Below, in pieces: positions 1 to 7,505 of a stretch of DNA of 16,961 nucleotides. Below the pieces are notes generated by a model. That model had not been told where the DNA came from, did no database searches, and saw only the letters and a list, made by a program, of their open reading frames with translations. Each line of letters starts with the position of its first letter. Position 1 is the stretch's first letter. Origin of the DNA: CADEED01 sp041395625 (GTDB lineage: Bacteria; Pseudomonadota; Gammaproteobacteria; Steroidobacterales; Steroidobacteraceae); contig JAWLAE010000011.1 of the NCBI GenBank assembly GCA_041395625.1, positions 1 to 16,961 on the forward strand. Direction: 5' to 3'. The translations under genes were made by a program, and so were the position numbers.

Positions 1-60
1 GACGTCGATCGCCTGGTAGCAGCGCTCGCCGACGTACTCGAGGAGACCGCCGCGCGATGA
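1..60 (+). CDS. bioF: 8-amino-7-oxononanoate synthase, C-terminal tail (partial)
   Basis: Only the last 19 codons are inside the window, reading DVDRLVAALADVLEETAAR and then TGA. The ADVDRLVAAL-type helix is typical of the end of BioF/KAPS-family PLP enzymes, which condense pimeloyl-ACP and alanine. The stop codon overlaps the bioH start as ATGA at 57-60. The bioH-bioC-bioD genes that follow make bioF the expected upstream neighbour. The identity rests mainly on this context, because the fragment carries no catalytic residues. Confidence 0.72.
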   Translation, partial: DVDRLVAALADVLEETAAR

Positions 61-812
61 CGAATCTCCACTGCGAACGGCGCGGCGTCGGCCCGCTCCT
101 CGTGATGTTGCATGGCTGGGCCCTCAACCTGCGGGTATTCGATACGCTGGCCGCCGAGCTCGCACAGCACTACACCGTGCTGACCATCGACTTGCCCGGC
201 CACGGCCGCAGCAACGCCAACCGCTGGGCGGCACTCGACGAACTGCTGCTGACCCTGCCTGCACCGTTCGTGCTGCTGGGCTGGTCGTTGGGTGGCCAGC
301 TGGCGCTGCAGTTCACCCAGCGCGCGCCCGAGCGCGTCTCGGGCCTGGTGCTCGTCGCGGCTACACCCCGGTTTCTGAATACCAAGAACTGGGCCGCCGG
401 CCTGTCTGCCAGCGTGCTCGCAGGCTTCGCGGCACAACTGGCGACCGACTATCGACGTACCGTCGCAGAATTTCTGGAACTGCAGGTACGCGGCAGCGCC
501 CACGCTACGCAGACCCTGACCGAACTGCGAGCCGCGCTGCTGAGCCACGGCGAAGCCTCACCCGACGCATTGGCTGTCGGCCTCGAATTGCTGCAGCAAA
601 ACGATCTGCGCGCGGCGCTACCCCAGATTGCCGCGCCCACGCTGATCATCGCGGGCCAGTATGATCGCGTGACACCGACGGCAGCCGCGCGCGCCATGGC
701 TGACAAGCTGCCCGCCGGGAAGCTGCTCGAAATCCGCCGCGCGGGTCATGCGCCGTTCCTCTCTCACACGGCGGCGTGCGCGGCAGCCATTGCGGCGTTG
801 CGAACTTCATGA
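57..812 (+). CDS. bioH: pimeloyl-ACP methyl ester carboxylesterase BioH
   Basis: This is a 251-residue alpha/beta hydrolase, the usual length for BioH. It removes the methyl group from pimeloyl-ACP methyl ester and so ends the BioC-started chain in biotin synthesis; it is cytosolic. The oxyanion-region motif LHGW is at residues 18-21. The nucleophile elbow GWSLGG is at 75-80, with Ser77 as nucleophile. Asp203 (GQYDRVTP) and His231 (AGHAPFLSH) complete the triad, in close register with E. coli Ser82/Asp207/His235. The ATG lies inside the bioF stop (ATGA) and its own stop overlaps the bioC start the same way, so translation is probably coupled. Placement between bioF and bioC separates it from other hydrolases. 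Confidence 0.93.
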   Translation: MTNLHCERRGVGPLLVMLHGWALNLRVFDTLAAELAQHYTVLTIDLPGHGRSNANRWAALDELLLTLPAPFVLLGWSLGGQLALQFTQRAPERVSGLVLVAATPRFLNTKNWAAGLSASVLAGFAAQLATDYRRTVAEFLELQVRGSAHATQTLTELRAALLSHGEASPDALAVGLELLQQNDLRAALPQIAAPTLIIAGQYDRVTPTAAARAMADKLPAGKLLEIRRAGHAPFLSHTAACAAAIAALRTS

Positions 813-1732
813 GACGTCCGGCCGACAATGATCCCTTTGCGCTCGAGCGGCAGCGGGTAGCGAACGCCTTCGATGCCGCCAGCGGACAATACGATGCCGG
901 CGCCCGAGTCCAGGCTACGGTACGCGCCGAACTGCTCGAGCGGCTGCTCGAACTGCGCCTCGAACCGCGGACCATACTCGATCTCGGCGCCGGCACCGGC
1001 GTTGCCACTCGGGAGCTCAAGCGACGCTTCCCAAAGGCGCTGGTAGTCGCGGTAGACCTGGCGCCGGGGATGCTCGAAGTGGCGGCCAGGCGATCGAGCT
1101 GGTGGCGGCCATTCCGTCGGGTCGTGGGCGATGCATACCAGCTACCGTTCCGAAATCGAGCCTTTGATCTGGTCTTCAGCAATTTAATGTTTCAATGGTG
1201 TGATAATCTACAGGATTCGTTCGCCGAGGTGCGGCGCGTCCTGGCGCCAACCGGGCGCTTGCTTCTGAGTACTTTCGGGCCCGATACGCTCACGGAGTTG
1301 CGGCAATCGTGGGCCGCTGCCGGCGACGGCGCCAATCATGTCAGCCGCTTCCTGGACCTGCACGATGTCGGTGATGCGCTGGTGCGCGCCGGCCTCGTCG
1401 AGCCGGTGCTCGACGTCGATCGTATCGAGCTGCGGTACGACGCGGTGCTCGATCTGATGCGGGATCTCAAGTCGATCGGCGCGCGCAATGCGACCGTCGG
1501 GCGCAGCCGGGGGCTGACCAGCCGCCGGCGACTCGCCGCCGTGGTCGGCGCTTATGAGAACCACCGCCGCAACGGCAAACTGCCGGCGACCTATGAAGTG
1601 GTCTACGCCAGTGCCTGGGGCAGTGATGCGGCTCCGGATGACTTCGTGGCGCGCCCGAGCAACGCGCCCGGCGAGGTGCACATTGACGTCGAAGCAATCG
1701 GTCGCAGCAACCGTCCGAGTTCCCCCAAATGA
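809..1732 (+). CDS. bioC: malonyl-ACP O-methyltransferase BioC
   Basis: This is a 307-residue class I SAM-dependent methyltransferase. BioC methylates the free carboxyl of malonyl-ACP so that fatty-acid enzymes can build the pimeloyl chain. The SAM-binding loop LDLGAGTG lies near residues 57-64, the acidic VAVDLAP strand near 80-86, and SNLMFQW near 124-130. The BioC-typical STFGPDTLTELR lies near 154-165. I chose ATG 809 because it forms an ATGA overlap with the bioH stop, matching the other bio junctions. An upstream in-frame ATG at 776 would add 11 residues and a longer overlap and has no better signal. The family and context agree strongly. Confidence 0.93.
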   Translation: MRRPADNDPFALERQRVANAFDAASGQYDAGARVQATVRAELLERLLELRLEPRTILDLGAGTGVATRELKRRFPKALVVAVDLAPGMLEVAARRSSWWRPFRRVVGDAYQLPFRNRAFDLVFSNLMFQWCDNLQDSFAEVRRVLAPTGRLLLSTFGPDTLTELRQSWAAAGDGANHVSRFLDLHDVGDALVRAGLVEPVLDVDRIELRYDAVLDLMRDLKSIGARNATVGRSRGLTSRRRLAAVVGAYENHRRNGKLPATYEVVYASAWGSDAAPDDFVARPSNAPGEVHIDVEAIGRSNRPSSPK

Positions 1733-2460
1733 GTGCCACCGGGATTTTCGTCGCCGGCACCGACACGGGCGTTGGCAAGACCTACGTCAGTGTTGGGTTA
1801 GTGCGGGCGCTCGTCGCGGACGGCCAACGCGTGGCCACAATGAAACCCGTCGCGGCGGGCACCGAACTGACGCCGGCCGGCCCGCGCAACGATGACGCGC
1901 TGGCTCTCATGGCGGCGGCCAATGTCGCCGCACCGTACGAGCGGGTGAACCCTTACGCGCTGCCGCTCGCCGCCTCACCTCATCTGGCCGCGCGCGCGGC
2001 CGGCGTGCAGATCGACCGGGAGACCGTGCGAGGTCAGTACGAGGCACTCGCTGCGGACGCCGACCTCGTCATCGTCGAAGGTGCGGGCGGCTGGCTGGCA
2101 CCCATCAGCGACCAGGAGACAATGGCAGATATCGTCCGTGCGCTCGACTTGCCGGTGCTGCTGGTCGTCGGCTTGCGCCTCGGCTGTCTCAATCACGCGC
2201 TCCTGAGCGCGGCAGCTATTGCCGCGCAAGCGACGCCGTTGCTGGGATGGATAGCCAACAGCATCGATCCGACGATGCCGATGCGTGCCGAGAACATCGC
2301 AACTCTCACGAACCGACTCGGGAGCACGCCGCTGGCCGTGATCCCGGCGAATTCCACAGCAGCCGATGCAAATGCACTGAATTCGCATTGGACAGAAGCG
2401 AGCGCTGCGCTGCGTCGCGCGCTTACCGTGTATCGGACACAAAGCCGCGTAAGTCCTTGA
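1729..2460 (+). CDS. bioD: ATP-dependent dethiobiotin synthetase BioD
   Basis: This 243-residue P-loop enzyme forms the ureido ring of dethiobiotin from diaminopelargonate, CO2 and ATP. The N-terminal P-loop GTDTGVGKT spans residues 10-18 (Lys17). MKPVAAG with Lys39 binds substrate and phosphate, and VEGAGGWLAPI around 116-126 carries the catalytic-site Glu117. NPYALPLAASPHLAA at 74-88 is typical of the family. The ATG overlaps the bioC stop as ATGA. It is the last gene of the bio run: the next gene starts 33 bp downstream behind its own promoter-like sequence. No bioA or bioB is present in the window. Confidence 0.94.
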   Translation: MSATGIFVAGTDTGVGKTYVSVGLVRALVADGQRVATMKPVAAGTELTPAGPRNDDALALMAAANVAAPYERVNPYALPLAASPHLAARAAGVQIDRETVRGQYEALAADADLVIVEGAGGWLAPISDQETMADIVRALDLPVLLVVGLRLGCLNHALLSAAAIAAQATPLLGWIANSIDPTMPMRAENIATLTNRLGSTPLAVIPANSTAADANALNSHWTEASAALRRALTVYRTQSRVSP

Positions 2461-2493
2461 GCGTGGTATGAATGCCCGCGCTATAATTTCTCG
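2457..2493 (+). promoter_or_regulatory. promoter for the DUF2244-cox operon
   Basis: A perfect TATAAT is at 2482-2487, preceded by TTGAGC at 2457-2462. The spacer is 19 nt, longer than ideal. The -35 overlaps the bioD stop codon. The ATG of the DUF2244 gene at 2494 lies exactly where transcription should begin (7 nt after the last base of the -10), and no Shine-Dalgarno is present. This suggests a leaderless first cistron. It is inferred from sequence only. Confidence 0.6.
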
Positions 2494-2985
2494 ATGGCAG
2501 AGGGTTCGCACCGCATCGTGCTGGCGCCACACTGCTCGATGTCGGTGCGGGGCGCGACGATCTTCTTCGCGCTCATGTGCGGCTCGAGCTTTGGGGTCGC
2601 AGGCGTCGTCGCTGCACAAGGGTTCTGGCCCGTTCTGCCGTTCGCCGGTCTGGAAATGGCGTTGCTCGGCTGGGCCTTGCTTCACAGCATGCAGCGGCGA
2701 CGGCAGCGACAGACGATTTTGATCTCGGACGACAGCGTCACGATCGCCGATGGCGAGCGGGAGTGTCCGGTCGCGGTGTTCCAGCGTCACTGGACGCGCG
2801 TCAAGGTGCGCCGCGCCAGCTCGAGGCTGCATCCGAGCAGCCTGCTGATCGAGTCGCAGGGCAAGGCGTGCGAGATCGGCGTGTTCCTCACCGAGGAGGA
2901 GCGCCGCCGCGTAGCGTTGCAGCTCGGTGCGCTGATCGGGCGGATGAATGATGCGCCGGCAATGCCCCGCGGCGAACTGGTGTGA
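2494..2985 (+). CDS. DUF2244 family membrane protein upstream of coxB
   Basis: This 163-residue protein matches the DUF2244 pattern. It has two closely spaced hydrophobic segments (about 21-41 and 46-64) joined by the family signature FWPVLPFAGLEMALLG. A basic stretch MQRRRQRQ follows, then a soluble domain with FQRHWTRVKV, a serine- and proline-containing strand and EIGVFLTEEER. The function is unknown. DUF2244 genes commonly sit just before coxB in gammaproteobacteria, so a role in oxidase assembly or stability is plausible but not shown. The start at 2494 begins the conserved N-terminus (IVLAPHCSMSVRG) and follows a TATAAT with no leader. The gap to coxB is 34 bp. Confidence 0.85.
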   Translation: MAEGSHRIVLAPHCSMSVRGATIFFALMCGSSFGVAGVVAAQGFWPVLPFAGLEMALLGWALLHSMQRRRQRQTILISDDSVTIADGERECPVAVFQRHWTRVKVRRASSRLHPSSLLIESQGKACEIGVFLTEEERRRVALQLGALIGRMNDAPAMPRGELV

Positions 2986-3019
2986 TAGTGAAAATTTACA
3001 TTGTTAGGGACGAATACTG

Positions 3020-3940
3020 ATGGTTAGTGCGCGTAAGGTCTTGGTGAGTCTCGGTGCGTTGTTCGCGGCCGGGCTCGCGCCACTGGCGAGTGCCGAGTGG
3101 GGCAATCTCGATATGCCCGTGGGTGTCACCGAGCTCAGCCGGGAGATTCACGGCCTGCACACGCTCATTCTATGGGTCTGCATCGCCATCGCCGTCGCGG
3201 TGTTCGGCGTGATGATCTACTCGATCGTCAAGTTCCGTAAGTCGCAAGGCGCGGTGCCCGATACCACCATGACGCATAGCACGCGCGTCGAGATCGTCTG
3301 GACGATCGTTCCGGTGCTGATCCTGGTCGCGATGGCCGTGCCCGCGGCGCGCACCCTGATGGAAATCGAAGATTCCCGCAACGTCGAACTCAACGTCAAA
3401 GTGACGGGCTACCAATGGAAATGGCAGTACGAATATCTGGACGATGACATCGGCTTCTTCTCGTCGCTCGATCGCGCCAGTGATGCTGCGCGGCAACTGC
3501 AGTCAGGCATCGATCCGCATACGGTTCCGGACTACCTCCTGAACGTCGACAACCCGCTCGTGATCCCGGCCGGCACCAAAGTGCGCGTGCTACTGACCGC
3601 CCAGGACGTGATCCACTCCTGGTGGGTACCGGCTTTCGGCATGAAGAAAGACGCCATTCCGGGCTTCGTCAACGAGCTGTGGATCAAGGTCGACGAGGAC
3701 AAGACCGGTCTCTACCGCGGGCAGTGCGCCGAGCTGTGCGGTCGCGACCATGGCTTCATGCCGATCGTCGTCGATGTGAAGTCGAAGGCCGATTTCGCCG
3801 CCTGGCTGGTCGCCCAGAAAGCCGCCGCGCAGCCAGCTCCGGAGAGCGCGCCGGTCGAGACAGCCACCGACGGGACTGCGACTACCGATGTCGCGCAGGC
3901 AGCTGCGCCGACGCTCGCAGTTGCGCCGAACGCCGGCTGA
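3020..3940 (+). CDS. coxB: cytochrome c oxidase subunit II
   Basis: This 306-residue subunit carries the CuA centre that takes electrons from cytochrome c. A signal peptide ends near ASA-E26. Two transmembrane helices follow (about 48-70 and 92-112), and then VTGYQWKWQYEY. The periplasmic cupredoxin domain has His199 (VIHSWWVP) and Cys236, Glu238, Cys240, His244 and Met247 in GQCAELCGRDHGFM, the complete CuA ligand set. The C-terminus from about residue 266 is a low-complexity Ala/Pro/Thr tail without CXXCH, so this is aa3-type and not caa3. An AGGGA Shine-Dalgarno lies about 10 nt before the ATG. coxA follows after 36 bp. Confidence 0.97.
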   Translation: MVSARKVLVSLGALFAAGLAPLASAEWGNLDMPVGVTELSREIHGLHTLILWVCIAIAVAVFGVMIYSIVKFRKSQGAVPDTTMTHSTRVEIVWTIVPVLILVAMAVPAARTLMEIEDSRNVELNVKVTGYQWKWQYEYLDDDIGFFSSLDRASDAARQLQSGIDPHTVPDYLLNVDNPLVIPAGTKVRVLLTAQDVIHSWWVPAFGMKKDAIPGFVNELWIKVDEDKTGLYRGQCAELCGRDHGFMPIVVDVKSKADFAAWLVAQKAAAQPAPESAPVETATDGTATTDVAQAAAPTLAVAPNAG

Positions 3941-3976
3941 TAGAACCCCAAATTCCGCAAGAATCCGAGAACGAAC

Positions 3977-5584
3977 ATGGCCACCACGACAGTACATTCC
4001 GCTGATCACGATCATCACGACCACAAGCCGCGCGGCATCGGCCGGTGGCTGTACGCGACCAACCACAAGGACATCGGCACGATGTACCTGGTGTTCGCGT
4101 GCATCATGTTCTTCGTGGGCGGCACAATGGCGTTGGTGATCCGCGCCGAGCTGTTCCAGCCTGGGCTGCAGTTCGTCGATCCCGCGTTCTTCAATTCCAT
4201 GACAACCATGCATGCGCTCGTCATGATCTTCGGCGCCGTGATGCCGGCGTGGACGGGCCTGGCCAACTGGATGATCCCCATGCAGGTGGGTGCTCCCGAC
4301 ATGGCGCTGCCACGGCTCAACAATTTCTCGTTCTGGATCCTGCCGTTCGCATTTACGCTGTTGTTAGCCACATTGTTCGTGCCTGGTGGTGCGCCGGCCA
4401 GTGGCTGGACTATGTATCCACCGCTCGTATTGCAGACGGGTGATGCCTTCCCCTTCCTGATCTTCGCCGTTCACTTGATGGGTGCCTCGTCGATCCTGGG
4501 CGCCATCAATGTGGTCGTCACCGTGATGAACATGCGCGCCCCGGGCGTGGGCCTCCTTAACATGCCGCTGTTCGTGTGGACCTGGCTGATCACTGCGTAC
4601 CTGCTGATCGCCACCATGCCGGTGCTCGCGGGCGCAGTCACGATGCTGCTGACCGATCACTTCTTCGGCACGACGTTCTTTGCGGCTTCTGGCGGTGGCG
4701 ACCCGGTGATGTTCCAGCACATCTTCTGGTTCTTTGGTCACCCCGAGGTGTACATCCTGATCCTGCCGGCCTTCGGCATCGTCTCGGAGATCATCCCGAC
4801 GTTTTCGCGCAAACCGCTGTTTGGCTACGGCGCAATGGTGTACGCCTCGGCGTCGATCGCGTTCCTGTCGTTCATCGTCTGGGCACACCACATGTTCACC
4901 GTGGGCATGCCGCTCGCGGGTCAGCTGTTCTTCATGCTGTCGACGATGCTGATCGCCATCCCAACCGGCGTGAAAGTGTTCAACTGGACCGCGACGATGT
5001 GGCGCGGCTCGCTCACCTTCGAAGCGCCGATGCTGTTCGCGCTGTCGTTCCTGTTCCTGTTCACGATCGGCGGGTTCTCAGGTCTGATGCTCGCAATCGT
5101 GCCGGCGGACTTTCAATACCACGACTCCTATTTCGTGGTGGCACATTTCCACTATGTGCTGGTGCCGGGTGCCGTGTTTGCGATCATGGCCGCCGTGTAC
5201 TACTGGCTGCCGAAGTGGACCGGCAACATGTACGACGAGGGTCTCGCCAAGTGGCACTTCTGGTTGTCGACCATCGGCGTGAACGTGCTGTTCTTTCCGC
5301 AGCACTTCCTCGGGCTCGCCGGCATGCCGCGCCGCATCCCGGACTACGCCACTCAGTTCGCCGATTGGAATATGGTCTCCTCGGTCGGCGCATTCCTGTT
5401 CGGGTTCTCGCAGCTCATGTTCCCGTACATCGTCTGGAAGTGCGTGAAGGGCGGCCAGAAAATCGGCAACCGCGCCTGGGAAGGCGCCCATGGCCTCGAG
5501 TGGGAACTGCCGTCACCCGCGCCGTACCATAGCTGGGACACCCCGCCGTCGCGCGATGTGATTGCCCGCGGTGCCGGGCACTGA
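3977..5584 (+). CDS. coxA: cytochrome c oxidase subunit I
   Basis: This is the 535-residue catalytic subunit with twelve predicted transmembrane helices, reducing O2 and pumping protons. His79 and His392 fit the low-spin heme a ligands and His390 the heme a3 ligand (AHFHYV). His255, His304 and His305 fit CuB. HPEVY gives Tyr259, the expected cross-linked tyrosine, and Glu257, marking an A1-type enzyme. Asp108 (GAPDMALPRLNN) fits the D-channel entry and Lys333 (PTGVKVF) the K-channel. The N-terminus is unusually His/Asp-rich (HSADHDHHDHK, residues 7-17). The stop overlaps the start of the small CoxF-like ORF as TGATG. Confidence 0.98.
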   Translation: MATTTVHSADHDHHDHKPRGIGRWLYATNHKDIGTMYLVFACIMFFVGGTMALVIRAELFQPGLQFVDPAFFNSMTTMHALVMIFGAVMPAWTGLANWMIPMQVGAPDMALPRLNNFSFWILPFAFTLLLATLFVPGGAPASGWTMYPPLVLQTGDAFPFLIFAVHLMGASSILGAINVVVTVMNMRAPGVGLLNMPLFVWTWLITAYLLIATMPVLAGAVTMLLTDHFFGTTFFAASGGGDPVMFQHIFWFFGHPEVYILILPAFGIVSEIIPTFSRKPLFGYGAMVYASASIAFLSFIVWAHHMFTVGMPLAGQLFFMLSTMLIAIPTGVKVFNWTATMWRGSLTFEAPMLFALSFLFLFTIGGFSGLMLAIVPADFQYHDSYFVVAHFHYVLVPGAVFAIMAAVYYWLPKWTGNMYDEGLAKWHFWLSTIGVNVLFFPQHFLGLAGMPRRIPDYATQFADWNMVSSVGAFLFGFSQLMFPYIVWKCVKGGQKIGNRAWEGAHGLEWELPSPAPYHSWDTPPSRDVIARGAGH

Positions 5585-5742
5585 TGAACCAGCGTAGCGC
5601 CATAGAGCAGGTCGCCGCTGTGCCGCACGATGACGACGCGGCGCGGCGCGCACGCGTGCGTCGCACGGCGATCGTTCTGGGGCTAGTCGCGCTAGGTTTC
5701 TATCTCGGCTTCATCCTGCTGGCAGTAATGAAGTCGTCCTGA
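5584..5742 (+). CDS. small CoxF-like cytochrome oxidase assembly protein
   Basis: This is a 52-codon ORF between coxA and ctaG. It starts in the coxA stop (TGATG) and ends 2 nt before the ctaG start. The product has an acidic start (PHDDD, 14-18), an Arg-rich stretch ARRARVRRT (20-28) and one transmembrane helix (about 29-49, IVLGLVALGFYLGFILLAVM). The helix with the GFYLGFILL pattern resembles the small single-pass proteins annotated as cytochrome oxidase small assembly protein (CoxF) at this position in beta- and gammaproteobacteria. By the positive-inside rule the Arg-rich N-terminus faces the cytoplasm. Position, tight coupling and composition support a real gene; the function is inferred. 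Confidence 0.82.
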   Translation: MNQRSAIEQVAAVPHDDDAARRARVRRTAIVLGLVALGFYLGFILLAVMKSS

Positions 5743-5744
5743 AA

Positions 5745-6314
5745 ATGAGCCAGCTCGACGAACCGTCCACCAACGCGGCACGTGCCACTGCCAACCGGCA
5801 GTTGACGGCGAAGCTGGCATTGTTCGCGGTCGGCTCGTTCGCTTTCGGCTTCGCGCTCGTGCCCTTGTACGACGTGTTATGTGCCATCACCGGCTTCGGC
5901 GATCAGACCACCCTCACCGAGAAACGTGTCGTCGCCGAAGCGCCGGATCAATCGCGACTGATCACGGTCGAGTTCCTGGCCGAGCTGCCCACAGTTGGCA
6001 ATTGGGAATTTCGCCCGGTCGTGAAAACCATGCAGGTGCACCCCGGCAAACTCTACGAAGTCGATTACGTGGCCCACAATCTCACCGGCCGCGACACGAT
6101 CGCGCAGGCAGTGCCCAACATCTCGCCCGGCCAGGCCGTGGCCTATTTCCGCAAGACGGAATGCTTCTGTTTCACGCCGCAGAATTTCGCGATCGACGAA
6201 CAGCGCCCGATGCCGGTGCGCTTCATCGTCGACCCGGATCTGCCGCGCATCGTCGATCGAATCACGCTTTCTTATACGTTCTACGACTCGGCAACGCGCG
6301 TAGGACTTCGCTAA
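5745..6314 (+). CDS. ctaG: cytochrome c oxidase assembly protein CtaG/Cox11
   Basis: This 189-residue membrane-anchored copper chaperone delivers copper to the CuB site of subunit I. One N-terminal transmembrane helix (about 21-45) ends in VPLYDVLC, including the conserved Cys46. It is followed by an immunoglobulin-like periplasmic domain with the Cu(I)-binding motif ECFCFTPQ (Cys140 and Cys142). Other family features are NWEFRP and the ending ITLSYTFYD. It begins 2 nt after the CoxF-like stop without an obvious Shine-Dalgarno, so translational coupling is likely. coxC follows after 22 bp. Confidence 0.96.
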   Translation: MSQLDEPSTNAARATANRQLTAKLALFAVGSFAFGFALVPLYDVLCAITGFGDQTTLTEKRVVAEAPDQSRLITVEFLAELPTVGNWEFRPVVKTMQVHPGKLYEVDYVAHNLTGRDTIAQAVPNISPGQAVAYFRKTECFCFTPQNFAIDEQRPMPVRFIVDPDLPRIVDRITLSYTFYDSATRVGLR

Positions 6315-6336
6315 CTACCGCAGGGAATACTCGATC

Positions 6337-7227
6337 ATGGCACAGGTCCACGCAGCCGCCGCCGAAGACAAATACTACATACCGCACAGCAGCCCCTGGC
6401 CGATCATCGGCTCGAGCTCGCTGTTCGTGCTGATGTTCGGTGTCATCGCCTACCTCAACGAGTGGTTCCCCATCTGGGTGATCTTGCCCGGATTCGCCCT
6501 GCTCATCTTCATGTTCGTCGGTTGGTTCTCGACTGTGATCGGCGAGAATCAGCGAGGGATCTACAACCTGGCGGTCGATCGCTCGTTCCGCATGGGCATG
6601 ATGTGGTTCATCTTCTCCGAGGTGATGTTCTTCGCCGCGTTCTTCGGCGCACTCTTCTACGCGCGCTCGCTGGCCGTGCCGTGGCTCGGCGGCGAGGGCA
6701 CGAAGATCCTCTCGCATGCGCTGCAGTGGCCCAGCTTCGAGAACGCTTGGCCGACCAACGGGCCGGCACGAGTTGGTCCGCGTGAAGACGGGTCCTTCGA
6801 GATCATCCCTGCCTTCGGTTTGCCCGCCATCAATACGCTGATCCTGCTCACCTCCGGCGTCACGGTGACTATTGCGCATCATGCGCTGCGCGCCGGCAAC
6901 CGGCTGATGCTCAATACCTTCCTGTTCCTCACCGTCGCGTTGGGCTTCCTGTTCGTCTTTCTGCAGGGCATGGAGTATCACCACGCGTACACCGAGCTCG
7001 GCCTGAAACTCTCGACGGGGATCTACGGCTCGACGTTCTTCATGCTCACCGGGTTCCACGGTTTCCACGTGACGCTCGGTGCCATCATGTTGCTGGTCAT
7101 CTGGTTCCGTACGATGAACGGACACATGACCCCGCAGCGTCACTTCGCGTTCGAAGCCACCGCCTGGTACTGGCACTTCGTCGATGTGGTGTGGTTAGGG
7201 TTGTTCGTGTTCGTCTATTGGATTTAG
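6337..7227 (+). CDS. coxC: cytochrome c oxidase subunit III
   Basis: This 296-residue protein has the seven-helix layout of subunit III. This subunit binds lipid and stabilises proton uptake into subunit I. Family motifs are WFIFSEVMFF with the conserved Glu95, LQGMEYHHAY, STFFMLTGFHGFHV and the C-terminal AWYWHFVDVVWLGLFVFVYW. A CAGGGA Shine-Dalgarno lies about 10 nt upstream of the ATG. It is the last plus-strand gene of the first oxidase block. Its stop is 33 nt before the first palindromic repeat arm, and the minus-strand VOC gene converges on it across 483 bp. Confidence 0.97.
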   Translation: MAQVHAAAAEDKYYIPHSSPWPIIGSSSLFVLMFGVIAYLNEWFPIWVILPGFALLIFMFVGWFSTVIGENQRGIYNLAVDRSFRMGMMWFIFSEVMFFAAFFGALFYARSLAVPWLGGEGTKILSHALQWPSFENAWPTNGPARVGPREDGSFEIIPAFGLPAINTLILLTSGVTVTIAHHALRAGNRLMLNTFLFLTVALGFLFVFLQGMEYHHAYTELGLKLSTGIYGSTFFMLTGFHGFHVTLGAIMLLVIWFRTMNGHMTPQRHFAFEATAWYWHFVDVVWLGLFVFVYWI

Positions 7228-7260
7228 CGCAGACGTTCGTTTCGGAGCGGGCTAGAACGG

Positions 7261-7466
7261 GAGCGGGCTACTCGGTTCGCTTGTCGTGACTACGGGTCGA
7301 GCGCGCTTCGGAAATCGCCAGGGCGATTTCCGGCGGTCCCGCGTCCGAGCACGGGGCGCATTCTCCTCCTGCGGCACCGCCAGACTGAAAGCGGCACAGG
7401 AGCGCCCCGTACTCGGAACGCGGCGCTCTCCACGTAGTCACGACAACCGGACCGAATAGCCCGCTC
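7261..7466 (-). repeat. palindromic repeat, copy A (inverted orientation)
   Basis: The left arm 7261-7294 and right arm 7433-7466 are reverse complements over 34 bp with 3 mismatches. Between terminal GGGCTA (7265-7270) and TAGCCC (7457-7462) the unit is 198 bp: arms of 30 bp around a 138-bp core (7295-7432). The core reads on the minus strand relative to copies B and C. It contains a perfect 11-bp hairpin (7309-7319 with 7322-7332) and the GAGCGCC/GGCGCTC hairpin. The core matches copies B and C strongly at both ends and is more diverged in the middle. The arms are not shared between copies apart from the terminal motif. Confidence 0.9.
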
Positions 7467-7505
7467 GTCAATTTCGGACGTACCGGTCGCGGGTCGATGC
7501 GTGGT

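Noticed and set aside
1975..2832. 285-codon minus-strand frame across bioD and the DUF2244 gene.
   Set aside because: It crosses two well-supported plus-strand genes and the promoter between them, and has no recognisable domain.
3820..3940. Cytochrome c domain at the C-terminus of CoxB (caa3-type).
   Set aside because: The tail is Ala/Pro/Thr-rich and contains no CXXCH heme-binding motif.
6262..7176. 304-codon minus-strand frame opposite coxC and the end of ctaG.
   Set aside because: Composition is a typical antisense shadow (rich in Asp, Glu, Arg, His, Gln) of a high-GC membrane protein gene; coxC is unmistakable on the other strand.
7433..7505. Classical Rho-independent terminators formed by the repeat arms.
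   Set aside because: The arms are separated by about 138 bp, not a short loop, and no T-tract follows on either strand. A bidirectional barrier role remains only a hypothesis.
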